Source of the DNA: Alteromonas mediterranea DE
Lineage (GTDB): Bacteria; Pseudomonadota; Gammaproteobacteria; Enterobacterales; Alteromonadaceae
Reading direction: 5' to 3'
DNA: 64,000 bases
NCBI RefSeq assembly: GCF_000020585.3
Contig: NC_011138.3
Span: 3,410,330-3,474,329, forward strand
This document shows positions 44,955 to 54,817 of this stretch, piece after piece. The notes under the pieces are model-generated. The model ran no database searches. It saw only the letters and a list, made by a program, of their open reading frames with translations, and had not been told where the DNA came from. Position numbers and translations under genes: made by a program. Position 1 is the stretch's first letter; every line of letters starts with the position of its first letter.

Positions 44955-46955
44955 GTGCGTCATCTCGGACAAGCTGGAAAAATTTTTACGCTATCAGCCG
45001 TTGCTTCTGTGTTGGTATTATCGGGCTGTGGCAGCACCCCAAAGCCGCAATCTAAACCTGTGGCGGTAAATCCTACGCCTATTGAAACTACAAAGGTTGA
45101 AGAAAACGTCACGCCAGAGCACAAACTTCTTGAAGCCAAAAAAGCTTGGGAACGCACTCGCGACAAAAATAAGCGCGATGCACTTTTACTTCAAGCGGCG
45201 GATTTATACATTCAAAATAATCAGCCTGTTTTAGCACAACAAGTGCTTTATGAAGTGAAAGAAGACGGGGTTTCAAATGCGAACAACGCTTACTATTCCT
45301 TACTGGTAACGAGAACATATGCTGGCATGCCTGATGCATCACCTGATGCATTACTTGCGATGTTAGACAGTGTGGATAGCACTGGCGAAACTGGTTACGA
45401 AAAAGCACAGTTGCAAGCACAGCTTTATTCACAGCAGGGTAATTTGGCTGCGGCAGCAAATAGTGTACTAAAAACCAATATGCCTGATGCGCAAAAAGTA
45501 GAGCAAGTGTGGCAATGGGTAACGGCAATACCCAAAGAGTCTCTAGCGCAGGTAGGAGAAACGTACCCGGCACTTTCGCCCTTTATAACACTGCGCAAAC
45601 TGACCGAAGAAAATGCCGCATCACCCGCTGAGTTAGCGCGAAACCTACAGCAATTCCAACAAGTATTTCGTGGCCACGTGCTAGCGACATCGTTACCAGA
45701 AAACGTTCTTGAAGCAACCCAGCTTACCGAAGCTGGCGCGAATGACATTGCAGTGCTTCTTCCTCTTTCAGGAAGGTTAGCTCGCACCGGCCAAGTGGTG
45801 AAAAACGGCATTATGGCCGCATATTATACCGATGTAGAAAAACGCCAAGATGAAAAGCTTCTACCTAGATTGCGATTTATTGACACTCACGGGGCAGATA
45901 GCCAACAGCTCGTCGACGAGATTGGTTCCACCAAGTTCGTCATTGGCCCGCTTTTAAAAGATACTATCGAGCATTTAGTGCCTAATTTACCCATTGGCGT
46001 CAATGTACTGGCTTTGAATCGCCCCGATGACTTACCAGTACATGGTGAGTTAAAAAGCCCACTGGATGCTTCAGCAACACAGGTATTACGTTCAGATAAT
46101 AAAGCCGAAGCCACCGCGCTTAAACAGCCAAGCATGCAAAGTGAATTCAGTGAATTAGGTTTACCCACCTCTTTGAACTACTACGGGCTTGCGCCCGAGG
46201 ATGAAGCAAAGCAGCTTGCCGAATTTATCTTTAATAAGGGGTATAGAGCCCCCATCGTTATTGCTGCGCAAAGTAGCTTGTACCAGCGAATGGATGATAC
46301 GTTCAAGAAACACTGGAAAACCTTAAATAGCGCAGAGAACAAGCAGCGTACGAATATTACCTCTGTTACGTTTAACGACAGTAATTCACTTCGAGAGGGT
46401 ATTACCCAAGCGCTAGACGTTGCGCAAAGTAACGAACGCATTAATCAAATTGAGTACATGACCAACGACGAAGTGTATAACATGCCTCGTAGTCGCCGTG
46501 ACATCGACGCTATCGTTGCTTTTGCTTCACCGCAAGACACCGAACTGCTCAACCCAATTATTGAAGCAAGCCTAAACCCCTACGACGGTAAACAAGTGCC
46601 TGTTTATGCTACTTCTCGCTCAATGGATTACGATAGTGGTAAAAACCAGTGGCGGGATTTGCAAAACGTTCACTTTATTGATATGCCATGGTTAATGCCT
46701 TCACATAAGTGGCAGCCGTTGCAAAAAGAAGTTGAGCAAGCGTGGGATAATCAAAATACTATGCAAAAGCGTTTGTTTGCGTTCGGCTTTGATGCCTACA
46801 AACTCCTTCCACAGCTAGGCATGCTTAACACGCTGAATTATTTATCCCACGACGGGCTGACAGGAACACTTTCACTCAACCAGAAAGGCGAAGTGATACG
46901 CAAACAACCTCAAGCCATTATTCGTAACGAAAAAGTGCAAATGCTTTCGGAGTAA
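44955..46955 (+). CDS. lpoA: Penicillin-binding protein activator LpoA
   Basis: A 666-residue outer-membrane lipoprotein that activates PBP1a for peptidoglycan synthesis. The lipobox VLSGC places the lipidated cysteine near residue 25. The N-terminal helical TPR-like domain (about 50-250) is followed by a periplasmic-binding-protein-like domain (about 265-650, starting DIAVLLPLSGRLARTGQVVKNGIMAAYY). The start is a GTG at 44955 after AAAGGA. Genomic order with rsmI and yraN matches E. coli yraM. Confidence 0.94.
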   Translation: MRHLGQAGKIFTLSAVASVLVLSGCGSTPKPQSKPVAVNPTPIETTKVEENVTPEHKLLEAKKAWERTRDKNKRDALLLQAADLYIQNNQPVLAQQVLYEVKEDGVSNANNAYYSLLVTRTYAGMPDASPDALLAMLDSVDSTGETGYEKAQLQAQLYSQQGNLAAAANSVLKTNMPDAQKVEQVWQWVTAIPKESLAQVGETYPALSPFITLRKLTEENAASPAELARNLQQFQQVFRGHVLATSLPENVLEATQLTEAGANDIAVLLPLSGRLARTGQVVKNGIMAAYYTDVEKRQDEKLLPRLRFIDTHGADSQQLVDEIGSTKFVIGPLLKDTIEHLVPNLPIGVNVLALNRPDDLPVHGELKSPLDASATQVLRSDNKAEATALKQPSMQSEFSELGLPTSLNYYGLAPEDEAKQLAEFIFNKGYRAPIVIAAQSSLYQRMDDTFKKHWKTLNSAENKQRTNITSVTFNDSNSLREGITQALDVAQSNERINQIEYMTNDEVYNMPRSRRDIDAIVAFASPQDTELLNPIIEASLNPYDGKQVPVYATSRSMDYDSGKNQWRDLQNVHFIDMPWLMPSHKWQPLQKEVEQAWDNQNTMQKRLFAFGFDAYKLLPQLGMLNTLNYLSHDGLTGTLSLNQKGEVIRKQPQAIIRNEKVQMLSE

Positions 46956-46959
46956 AGAA

Positions 46960-47301
46960 ATGTCTAAACTGCAAGGGAATGCAGCGGAAGACAAGGCCTG
47001 TGAATATTTACTTCAACAAGGCCTCACTCTTCGTTGTCGCAACTACCATACAAGGCGTGGTGAACTCGATATTGTAATGCAAGACGGGAATACCATAGTG
47101 TGTATTGAAGTGAAATATCGAAAGCAAAATCGCTTTGGCAGTGCAGTGGAATTTGTCACGGCCAAAAAACTTCAGCGAATTCAGGCTGCGTTTGGTTTCT
47201 ATTTGTTAGATAATGGTCTAAATCCAGCGTCTACCCCCTTAAGGATAGACGTTATTGCCATAGACGGAGACAACCTCGAATGGCTGAAGAGCGTAGGCTA
47301 A
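46960..47301 (+). CDS. yraN: YraN family protein (UPF0102), nuclease-like fold
   Basis: A 113-residue small protein of the UPF0102 family with a restriction-endonuclease-like core: the catalytic-type pattern GELDIVMQDGNTIVCIEVKYRK has E-D and E-x-K residues near positions 34-55. Function is unproven. It starts 4 bases after lpoA, in the conserved lpoA-yraN-diaA-dolP order. Confidence 0.93.
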   Translation: MSKLQGNAAEDKACEYLLQQGLTLRCRNYHTRRGELDIVMQDGNTIVCIEVKYRKQNRFGSAVEFVTAKKLQRIQAAFGFYLLDNGLNPASTPLRIDVIAIDGDNLEWLKSVG

Positions 47302-47405
47302 AGGCTGACAACATAAGCACTATGGCTGACGTTGCCGAAAGCGAACTGAATGCGTATGCCAAAGGTAATCGCGTTCGAGAATCAATGAAAACGTCTTTAT
47401 GCTAG
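47280..47405 (+). CDS. Possible small protein overlapping yraN
   Basis: A 41-codon frame from ATG at 47280 (22 bases inside yraN) to TAG at 47405. It is hydrophilic, rich in Ala, Glu and Arg (MAEERRLKADNIST, MADVAESELNAYAKGN), and could be translated by coupling with yraN. No family is known to me, and no clear ribosome site precedes the ATG. It may equally be the relic of a longer gene. Confidence 0.28.
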   Translation: MAEERRLKADNISTMADVAESELNAYAKGNRVRESMKTSLC

Positions 47406-47481
47406 TAATATTTCGTTTTTTTATCTTATGATTTGCACCCTTTTGTCTGTTTGATGAAAGTATCTTAGGTTCCCACAAATA

Positions 47482-48570
47482 ATGAGTCATCCCAATAACA
47501 AGACTTCGCTAAGCAGCGTTGATAACCAAGAAATTGAATTGATAGTCGGCAACTCCAGCGCCAACTTTTCTGGTGTAACGTCTACCATGCTGCAAGTGAC
47601 ATCGCTTCAAAAACACATGATTAATTTGCGAATAATGGGCAAGCATTTTGTTCCAGACCCATCAATGACTATTACTTTTTGGGAGGTCGCCAAGATGTGT
47701 CGACGCCCGCTTAGTAATGGTAAGTGGCGAATTTTTCATGCGCGTCGCGTTGACGAGATGATTCAGGGTGTGATCCTCAAATACGTGTTTCGCGCCAAGA
47801 TAAAGCTTGTATTTAGCTCTGCCGCTCAGCGAAAGCGTTCGGCTTCTACGGTGTGGTTAAGCAATAAAATGGATGCGGTGATTGCGATGAGTAATCGCTC
47901 TGCAAAATATCTAAATAAGCCCCCCGCCAAGATAAATCTCCACGGTGTGCAAATAGACAACTACACGCCAGCAGAAAACAAGCAAGAAGCATGGCAAGCA
48001 TTAGGGTACGGCGGCAAGTACGGCATTGGTATTCTGGGCAGAGTGAGAGAGCAAAAAGGCGTTCACCTATTTGTTGACGCGTGTATCAAAGTATTGCCCA
48101 AATACCCTGACGTGAACGCGGTAGTTGTAGGTGCCATATCCTCGAGTAACCAAGAATTTGTAAACGAGCTTAAAGAAAAAATTTCTAAAGCCGGGTTAAC
48201 TGACCGAATTGTTTTCACCGGTGAGTTGCCGTTTGAGCAAATTCCTAAAATCTTCAGTGCACTGTCATTAGTAAGTGCACTTAGCTATAACGAAGGGTTT
48301 GGATTAACTGTACCTGAAGCCATGAGTGCTGGAGCTGCGGTATTAGCTACTCAGGCGGGCGCATGGGAAGACATCATTAGGCCAGGCGTTGATGGGTATA
48401 TTGTACCGACCAAAGATCAGCAAGCTGTCACAGAAAAGATGGATTTACTGCTTTCAGATATGGACAAACTTGCAGAAATGGGCAAAGCCGGACGCGAACA
48501 CGTTGTGAAAAATTTTAAAGTTGAAGATGAAGCAAGAAACCTGGTTGAGTTTTTTCGCACGCTTCAATAG
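47482..48570 (+). CDS. Glycosyltransferase family 4-like protein
   Basis: A 362-residue GT-B glycosyltransferase. The C-terminal donor domain shows GIGILGRVREQKGVHLFVDA near residues 179-198, a sugar-nucleotide block EGFGLTVPEAMSAGAAVLAT near 271-290 with the conserved E-x7-E, and the TQAGAWEDIIRPGVDGYI segment. It would add a sugar to lipopolysaccharide, lipid or exopolysaccharide, as WaaG-type enzymes do. It sits between yraN and diaA, where enterobacteria have no such gene, with 180 and 178 bases of flanking non-coding DNA. Confidence 0.87.
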   Translation: MSHPNNKTSLSSVDNQEIELIVGNSSANFSGVTSTMLQVTSLQKHMINLRIMGKHFVPDPSMTITFWEVAKMCRRPLSNGKWRIFHARRVDEMIQGVILKYVFRAKIKLVFSSAAQRKRSASTVWLSNKMDAVIAMSNRSAKYLNKPPAKINLHGVQIDNYTPAENKQEAWQALGYGGKYGIGILGRVREQKGVHLFVDACIKVLPKYPDVNAVVVGAISSSNQEFVNELKEKISKAGLTDRIVFTGELPFEQIPKIFSALSLVSALSYNEGFGLTVPEAMSAGAAVLATQAGAWEDIIRPGVDGYIVPTKDQQAVTEKMDLLLSDMDKLAEMGKAGREHVVKNFKVEDEARNLVEFFRTLQ

Positions 48571-48745
48571 CAAATGCGGGTTGATTATCGCGAGCGATAA
48601 ACGTTAGGCCGTTTCTCTCTCGCGCTGAGGCCACAGTTTAAACCTCTGACTTTCAGATACTGGCCATTACAAAAATCAAGACGCTGTAATGCAGCGCAAA
48701 AAATTTCACTAAATGGTCTGCCGTTTGGTGAAAACAAAGAGATGA

Positions 48746-49345
<600 letters not shown>

Positions 49346-49356
49346 ATAAGTAGACT

Positions 49357-49944
49357 ATGAGGAAACATGTGAAAAATTTAGGACTACTGGGTTCTTTATT
49401 AGCCCTGATTCTTACATTACAAGGGTGCGTTGTGGCCGTAGGTGCTGCCGGAGCCATGGCTGCAAAAGTCGCTAATGACAGACGTACTGTGGGTACGCAG
49501 CTTGACGATCAAAACGCCGATGCAGCGGTATCCTATCAATGGTCTAAAAGCGACGCACTGAAAGAGCAAGCCAACCTTCAAGTGGACTTATATAACGGCG
49601 TAGCGCTGTTAACTGGGCAAGCGCCAAGTCAAAGTCTCATCGATGAAGCCGTTAGGCGCGCTCAGGAAGTAAGTTATATTAAGAAGATACACAATCAAAT
49701 TCGCATAGGCGACCCCATCGGCGCGGGAACACAAGCTAACGATATTTGGCTAGCATCAAAGGTGCGCACCAAAATTGTGGCAGATGAGCGCGTTCCTGCT
49801 CTTCAAATTAAAGTGGTTGTGCAAGATTCAGAAGTCTTTTTAATGGGCAGATTAACTAACCTTGAAGCCACTGCCGCTGTAGATATTGCTCGCAATATCA
49901 CGGGTGTCGCGCGAGTCGTCAGAGCCTTTGAAATTGTTCAATAG
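49357..49944 (+). CDS. dolP: BON-domain lipoprotein DolP (YraP)
   Basis: A 195-residue outer-membrane lipoprotein with a lipobox TLQGC (lipidated cysteine near residue 24) and two BON domains (about 63-112 and 125-190, ending RNITGVARVVRAFEIVQ). DolP supports outer-membrane integrity near BAM complexes. It follows diaA after 11 bases, so the two are co-transcribed. The next gene begins inside its last codons. Confidence 0.93.
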   Translation: MRKHVKNLGLLGSLLALILTLQGCVVAVGAAGAMAAKVANDRRTVGTQLDDQNADAAVSYQWSKSDALKEQANLQVDLYNGVALLTGQAPSQSLIDEAVRRAQEVSYIKKIHNQIRIGDPIGAGTQANDIWLASKVRTKIVADERVPALQIKVVVQDSEVFLMGRLTNLEATAAVDIARNITGVARVVRAFEIVQ

Positions 49945-51349
49945 AGAGTTAGCCACTGCCCTTCTGGTTGCAGGGGCACTCTTTATGGAAATTTTAGATG
50001 CCACGGTTATTACCACTGCGCTTCCCGTTATTGCTGCTGACTTTAATGTACCGGCAGCCCACCTTTCTATTGGCGTGTCGGCCTATTTAGTGGCCGTTAC
50101 GCTCTTCATTCCTTTAAGCGGCTACGCTGCTGACAAATTTGGTGCTCGCACAATATTTATAGCGGCGATTGCCATTTTTACTTTGGCGTCGGTGCTGTGT
50201 GGCTTAAGCACAACCTTATTCGAATTTACCCTATCTCGAATTCTGCAGGGCTTAGGCGGCGCCATGATGGTCCCCGTGGGCAGGTTAGTGGTTCTGCGGG
50301 ATTTGCCCAAAGAAAAACTAGTAAAAACCGTAGCCATTATCACATGGCCCGCCTTGAGTGCACCGCTATTAGGCCCCGTGTTAGGCGGCTATATAGCGAC
50401 TCACTTTAGCTGGCAGTGGATTTTTTATATGAATATTCCACTGGGTATCATTGCCATCATCGCGTCTCTCTATCTGCTTAGAAATACCAAAGGCGATGTG
50501 GGTAAATTCGACGTTAAAGGTTTTCTACTTACCGGCGTCGGCTTCGCGCTGTTTATGGCAGGCATTGAATTTCTTGCCAGCACCAGCGATAAACTTCTTC
50601 AATCGCTAGGCATCATCGCCATTGGCCTAGTGCTCATGGTATTTGCAATACGGCATGTCAAAAAAGCCAAAAAACCACTATTTTCATTTGATGCCATGCA
50701 GCACAAAACGTTCAGGCTTTCTGTTTACGGTGGTTCTGTTGTGCGTGTAGCACTTGGCAGCGCCCCGTTTCTTGTGCCGCTAATGCTACAGCTAGGGCTA
50801 GGCTACTCGCCTGTAGAGGCTGGCTCTTTGTTGCTATGGCTTTTTGCTGGAAACCTAGCAATAAAGCCAGCGACAACGTGGATCATGAATACCTTCGGAT
50901 TCAAACGCGTACTTGTAGTAAACGGCGTACTGATTGCTCTTGGCTTTGTCGCATTTGCTTTTGTTAACCAAAATACTTCTTCCTTCGCTATTGCCACAAT
51001 ACTGTTTGTAAATGGCATGACTCGCTCAATGCACTTAACGCTGTTAAACACCATAGCCTTCGCCGATGTCCCTCCAAACAAAATGCGAGATGCGAACACG
51101 CTAGGCGCTATTTTAATGCAGATGAATCGAGGCTTAGGGATCACGCTCTCAGCCCTTGCTATCGCTGTTGCGGCGCTTATATTGAAACAGAGCCCTGATA
51201 CACCTAACTTGCAGACATTCTCTATTGCCATGATGTTTATGGGAGCGATAGCCCTTGTCAGTATTTATGACAGCCTATTATTGTCAAAAGAAGACGGTGT
51301 GTCTGTGTTAAATAAACGCAAAGCAAAGAAAAAGCAGCAAACGCAATAA
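49928..51349 (+). CDS. MFS transporter, DHA2 (EmrB/QacA) family
   Basis: A 473-residue inner-membrane exporter with about fourteen helices. EILDATVITTALPVIAADF is the DHA2 helix-1 motif, GYAADKFGARTIF the MFS loop motif and LQGLGGAMMVPVGRLVVLRD the helix-5 antiporter region. The C-terminus is a lysine-rich tail (KRKAKKKQQTQ). No ATG is usable at the front: TTG at 49928 or 49934, inside the dolP stop region, are the best starts, so translation is probably coupled to dolP. Substrate unknown. Confidence 0.88.
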   Translation: MKLFNRELATALLVAGALFMEILDATVITTALPVIAADFNVPAAHLSIGVSAYLVAVTLFIPLSGYAADKFGARTIFIAAIAIFTLASVLCGLSTTLFEFTLSRILQGLGGAMMVPVGRLVVLRDLPKEKLVKTVAIITWPALSAPLLGPVLGGYIATHFSWQWIFYMNIPLGIIAIIASLYLLRNTKGDVGKFDVKGFLLTGVGFALFMAGIEFLASTSDKLLQSLGIIAIGLVLMVFAIRHVKKAKKPLFSFDAMQHKTFRLSVYGGSVVRVALGSAPFLVPLMLQLGLGYSPVEAGSLLLWLFAGNLAIKPATTWIMNTFGFKRVLVVNGVLIALGFVAFAFVNQNTSSFAIATILFVNGMTRSMHLTLLNTIAFADVPPNKMRDANTLGAILMQMNRGLGITLSALAIAVAALILKQSPDTPNLQTFSIAMMFMGAIALVSIYDSLLLSKEDGVSVLNKRKAKKKQQTQ

Positions 51350-51538
51350 TCTTTAAAGTACTTGCAGTAACTTAAACTAAGCAATTATTTATTCTCGCCA
51401 TTCGACCTTTTTCAATTAGCCTGTTCTGCGCATTTGGTGACAAATGTCACATACTATTGATGATTTTTGTGACTAACCCAAAGCACAACACTCACGCATA
51501 CTTGCCCTATCGAAATAACCAAGAAAGGTAAGAAAGAA

Positions 51539-52162
51539 ATGGAACAGGTATCGTCATCTCGCACAGCTGTTAGCTTAAAAAGAACTCAGCCAACGCTTGA
51601 ACAGCAACGCGAAAGCTTCAAACAGAACAGGTTCATCGCAATGCCGCTGGCCGGTACTATTGTTTGGGCAATATTAGGCGCGAGCGCTCCCTTTGTATCA
51701 GAATTAACAATCACGTGGATGCTGTATATCGGTACTGGCGCTATTTTTTACTTAGGTGCTGGTCTTTCATACCTCACTGGCGAGCGATTTTTTGCTAAAA
51801 AGGCCACATCAAATAGCTTCGATCGCCTTTTTTTCGTTGGCATGCTAATGAGCCTTTTGGTGTTTGCCATCGCACTTCCGGTTGCGGCGATAGACCATAC
51901 AACGGTTTCTCTTAGCATAGGAATTTTAGCTGGACTGATGTGGATGCCATTATCTTGGGCTATTGAACACTGGGTAGGTTATTTCCACACTATCGCAAGA
52001 ACCTTTGGCATTGTTGGCGCTTGGTATCTGTTCCCGGATGCTCGTGTCGAAGCCATATCTGCGGTCATAGTTTCAGTTTATATCGTCTCTTTAATTGCAC
52101 TCGAACGTCGCTTTCAAACCTGCAGTGAGAAGAAAAGAGCAAATGCTCAGATATCAATTTAA
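51539..52162 (+). CDS. Conserved membrane protein (DUF7010-like)
   Basis: A 207-residue membrane protein with a 30-residue hydrophilic N-terminus and about six helices (first two at 35-53 and 58-78). It resembles the DUF7010 family, small membrane proteins of unknown function; I am only moderately sure of that name. It lies 57 bases before an SMR exporter gene and the two probably share a promoter. ATG follows AAGAAAGGTAAGAAAGAA. Confidence 0.7.
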   Translation: MEQVSSSRTAVSLKRTQPTLEQQRESFKQNRFIAMPLAGTIVWAILGASAPFVSELTITWMLYIGTGAIFYLGAGLSYLTGERFFAKKATSNSFDRLFFVGMLMSLLVFAIALPVAAIDHTTVSLSIGILAGLMWMPLSWAIEHWVGYFHTIARTFGIVGAWYLFPDARVEAISAVIVSVYIVSLIALERRFQTCSEKKRANAQISI

Positions 52163-52219
52163 GCACGATTTACCGCAATAGAATACGCTCTACAACAAAA
52201 CAACCAAAAGGAATTCATC

Positions 52220-52549
52220 ATGACTTACTTATTATTAGCCATTGCTATCGTTACGGAAGTTACCGCTACCCTGCTACTTAAAATGTCTAATGGCTGGGAA
52301 AAGTGGGCGTTCGGCTACGGCGCTATCTTTTTCTACACCGTCTCAGGGATGCTCTTTGCGATGGTACTAAAGAATATGGGAATTGGCGTTGCCTATGCGA
52401 TTTGGTCAGGTATGGGTATCGCGCTAATCACCGCTGCATCAGTGGTATTTTGGAAACAAACTTTCGACATTTATGCCGTGCTAGGTATTATGTTAATTAT
52501 CTCGGGCACCTTGCTTATCACTAGCAAGTCAGCCGTTGTATTTCAGTAA
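52220..52549 (+). CDS. SMR family multidrug efflux protein
   Basis: A 109-residue four-helix antiporter of the EmrE/QacC type. The essential glutamate lies in helix 1 (AIVTEVTATLLLKMS, E13), with the conserved GVAYAIWSGMGIALITAASVV helix 3 (about residues 56-76). It would export quaternary cations or small metabolites in exchange for protons. It ends 16 bases before the histidine kinase start, making a membrane protein-exporter-kinase-regulator unit. Confidence 0.93.
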   Translation: MTYLLLAIAIVTEVTATLLLKMSNGWEKWAFGYGAIFFYTVSGMLFAMVLKNMGIGVAYAIWSGMGIALITAASVVFWKQTFDIYAVLGIMLIISGTLLITSKSAVVFQ

Positions 52550-52565
52550 GGACGAAATACTCGCA

Positions 52566-53804
52566 ATGCGCAGCCAAAACCACATAATAAATAACACCAG
52601 CGCAGTGCCTACCGCTCATGTAGGTGAAGGCACTGCGAAAATGGGTGAATCTATAAGCCATGTAGACAAGAACGAAATGGCGCCGGTCATGCCGCTTTTG
52701 GGAAATGGACGCAAAAAACGCTGGTCGCACGGCAGTTTGTTTTTTTCGCTGTTTTTCTTTGTCCCACTAATTATTTCACGCCCACTACCTGTTGAAACAT
52801 GGATATTTCAATCAGCAGGATATATTTGCTTCGTTACTCTTTACATTAAAGCTATAAAACAACCCGCTAAAACACTGCCGAGCTATTTGCTTCTGATGTT
52901 TTTATTATCAGTGGCTTGCAGCTTCCAAAATCCAGGAGCTGCAACAATTGTAGGTTTTATTGCTTTCATCGTCGGGTACTATAACTCGCTGAGAACGGGC
53001 ATACTTACCATCAGCACCATGATGGTACTACTTACATCGTTAAACTTTTCCGTATTTGACGGTGCTGGTTTCCTCCTTCTTGCCTCCTTGTTGAACAGCA
53101 TCGTTCTATTTGGCTTTGGCGTTATGGAGCGAAAAGAAACGCTTCACGGCTTAAAAGAAAGTCAGCAGGCGGAAGCCCTTCGGGTTCTATCAGCGATAGC
53201 CGAGCGTGAGCGTATAGGTCGAGATTTACATGATGTAGCAGGACACGCTCTCAGCTCCATTTCCTTGAAGGCACAGTTGGCCGATAAACTGATAAGTAAA
53301 GACAAAATTGAAGAGGCTCATCGTGAAGTGAGAGCATTAGCCCAGCTTTCGCAGTCTTTGTTAAGCGATATTCGCCAAGCAGTATCAGATATTAAGCAGC
53401 TTTCGCTTTGCGATGAAATAGCCAAAGATAAGGCGCTTTTAGAAGAAAATGGCTTTACCGTCATTACCAATATTGAAGACAAAGTAGACGCACGTTTAAG
53501 TGCAAAACAAGAAAGTCAGCTCTCTCTTATTATCAAGGAACTGACGACAAATACACTGCGCTACTCAACAGGAAATACGGTGTCACTCAATGTTGAAGTT
53601 AACGAGCAGACAGTGAAAGTGACTTATAAAGACCATGGCATTATTGAGAGCAATGGGTCGATAAAAGAAGGGAACGGCCTAATGGGAATTAGAGAGCGCG
53701 CCGCATCTATCCATGCCAATGTGGACATTTCCTTTGCTCCCCACCCTATTGTGATTCTCCAACTCAATGTTGATCAAATTTCGTCGAGGAAGGCTGCGCT
53801 ATGA
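52566..53804 (+). CDS. Sensor histidine kinase, DesK/LiaS (NarX-type) family
   Basis: A 412-residue kinase with a 55-residue hydrophilic N-terminus, about six membrane helices (roughly 56-190) and a HisKA_3 domain with phospho-histidine H222 in ERIGRDLHDVAGHALSSISLK. The ATPase domain has IIKELTTNTLRYS and GNGLMGIRERA. Membrane-embedded sensors of this kind, such as DesK, detect bilayer state. The ATG at 52566 follows AAGGACG at rather long spacing. It overlaps its regulator gene by 4 bases. Confidence 0.9.
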   Translation: MRSQNHIINNTSAVPTAHVGEGTAKMGESISHVDKNEMAPVMPLLGNGRKKRWSHGSLFFSLFFFVPLIISRPLPVETWIFQSAGYICFVTLYIKAIKQPAKTLPSYLLLMFLLSVACSFQNPGAATIVGFIAFIVGYYNSLRTGILTISTMMVLLTSLNFSVFDGAGFLLLASLLNSIVLFGFGVMERKETLHGLKESQQAEALRVLSAIAERERIGRDLHDVAGHALSSISLKAQLADKLISKDKIEEAHREVRALAQLSQSLLSDIRQAVSDIKQLSLCDEIAKDKALLEENGFTVITNIEDKVDARLSAKQESQLSLIIKELTTNTLRYSTGNTVSLNVEVNEQTVKVTYKDHGIIESNGSIKEGNGLMGIRERAASIHANVDISFAPHPIVILQLNVDQISSRKAAL

Positions 53805-54418
53805 ATTCAAAAGTCACTACTATTTTGATTGTTGAAGATCAGTCTTTGGTTCGCGATGCCATAGCCATGCTTTTGTCATTAGAAGACGACCTAACTGTTG
53901 TCGATAAGTACAGCAATGGACAAGAAGCGATTAATTACTTAAATGAACACCCTGCGCCCGATATCATTTTAAGCGATATAGAAATGCCGCTGGTATCTGG
54001 ACTAGATTTAGCGGCTCATATCGCCAATGGAAGCCTCAGTACCAAGATGGTCCTTATGACCACGTTTTCAAAACCAGGTTATATCAAGCGGGCGTTAAGT
54101 TTAGGGGTTAAAGGGTTTATTTTAAAAGAATCGGATAGCGACTATCTAATAAAGGCAATTCACGATGTATCTGCCGGAAAAAAGGTAATTTCCACCGAGC
54201 TTGCGATCATGGCATTAGATGACAACAACCCGCTGTCAAAAAAAGAAATGTCGGCTCTTAAGCTGGCATCAGAAGGGCTGAAAACTCAAGATATAGCCCG
54301 GTCGCTGTTTTTATCTGAAGGAACCGTAAGAAACTACTTGTCAGAAGCGATATCTAAGCTAGACGCCACAAACCGAGTAGACGCTGCCCGCATAGCGAAA
54401 CAAAAAGGCTGGCTCTAA
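53801..54418 (+). CDS. NarL/FixJ family response regulator
   Basis: A 205-residue regulator with REC domain (1-120; VEDQ at 11-14, phospho-acceptor D59 in DIILSDIEMP) and a LuxR-type helix-turn-helix (about 140-200; EGLKTQDIARSLFLSEGTVRNYLSEAISKL). Resembles DesR-type partners. ATGA overlap with the kinase gene confirms the pair. Likely targets include its own operon with the SMR exporter. Confidence 0.92.
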   Translation: MNSKVTTILIVEDQSLVRDAIAMLLSLEDDLTVVDKYSNGQEAINYLNEHPAPDIILSDIEMPLVSGLDLAAHIANGSLSTKMVLMTTFSKPGYIKRALSLGVKGFILKESDSDYLIKAIHDVSAGKKVISTELAIMALDDNNPLSKKEMSALKLASEGLKTQDIARSLFLSEGTVRNYLSEAISKLDATNRVDAARIAKQKGWL

Positions 54419-54439
54419 TCGATGGCCAAAAATGCTAGT

Positions 54440-54772
54440 TTAAAACCAAGGTGTCGTGATAGTTTTAGATGTAGAGACTTTTAGCTTTTCAGATAGTCCT
54501 GTAAGCACCCGTTCAGGCCCATATACAATACCTTGGTGGTTAGCTGTCCAAATGCAGGTGAGAATACTGGTTCCTTTGCGTAATTCGCATTGCCAATTTG
54601 ACGTATTTTCTGCCAGCCTTTCATAGTCATCCTCAATCTCCCAACCACTGTCAACATGGTCGATAATAAGTTGTTCAAATTGAGCGAATGGAATAGGCTG
54701 AATAATTACCCATTCCTTTTTCTTGAATTTGTTCTCTAATCTCGATTTCTTAAAACTGGTAAACAACCCCAC
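54440..54772 (-). CDS. Hypothetical protein
   Basis: A 110-residue soluble protein, GTG start at 54772. The N-terminus is strongly basic (FKKSRLENKFKKKEWV); the middle is acidic (DSGWEIEDDYERLAEN). No family recognised. It follows the lipoprotein gene on the same strand after 45 bases and may be co-transcribed. Convergent with the response regulator gene. Confidence 0.6.
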   Translation of the reverse strand: MGLFTSFKKSRLENKFKKKEWVIIQPIPFAQFEQLIIDHVDSGWEIEDDYERLAENTSNWQCELRKGTSILTCIWTANHQGIVYGPERVLTGLSEKLKVSTSKTITTPWF

Positions 54773-54817
54773 GCTTCAACTCCGTATGATTGATAGGTCT
54801 CACGACTATAAGCGCTT

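Noticed and set aside
45109..45811. Long minus-strand frames opposite lpoA
   Set aside because: They are antisense shadows of a lipoprotein with recognised domains.
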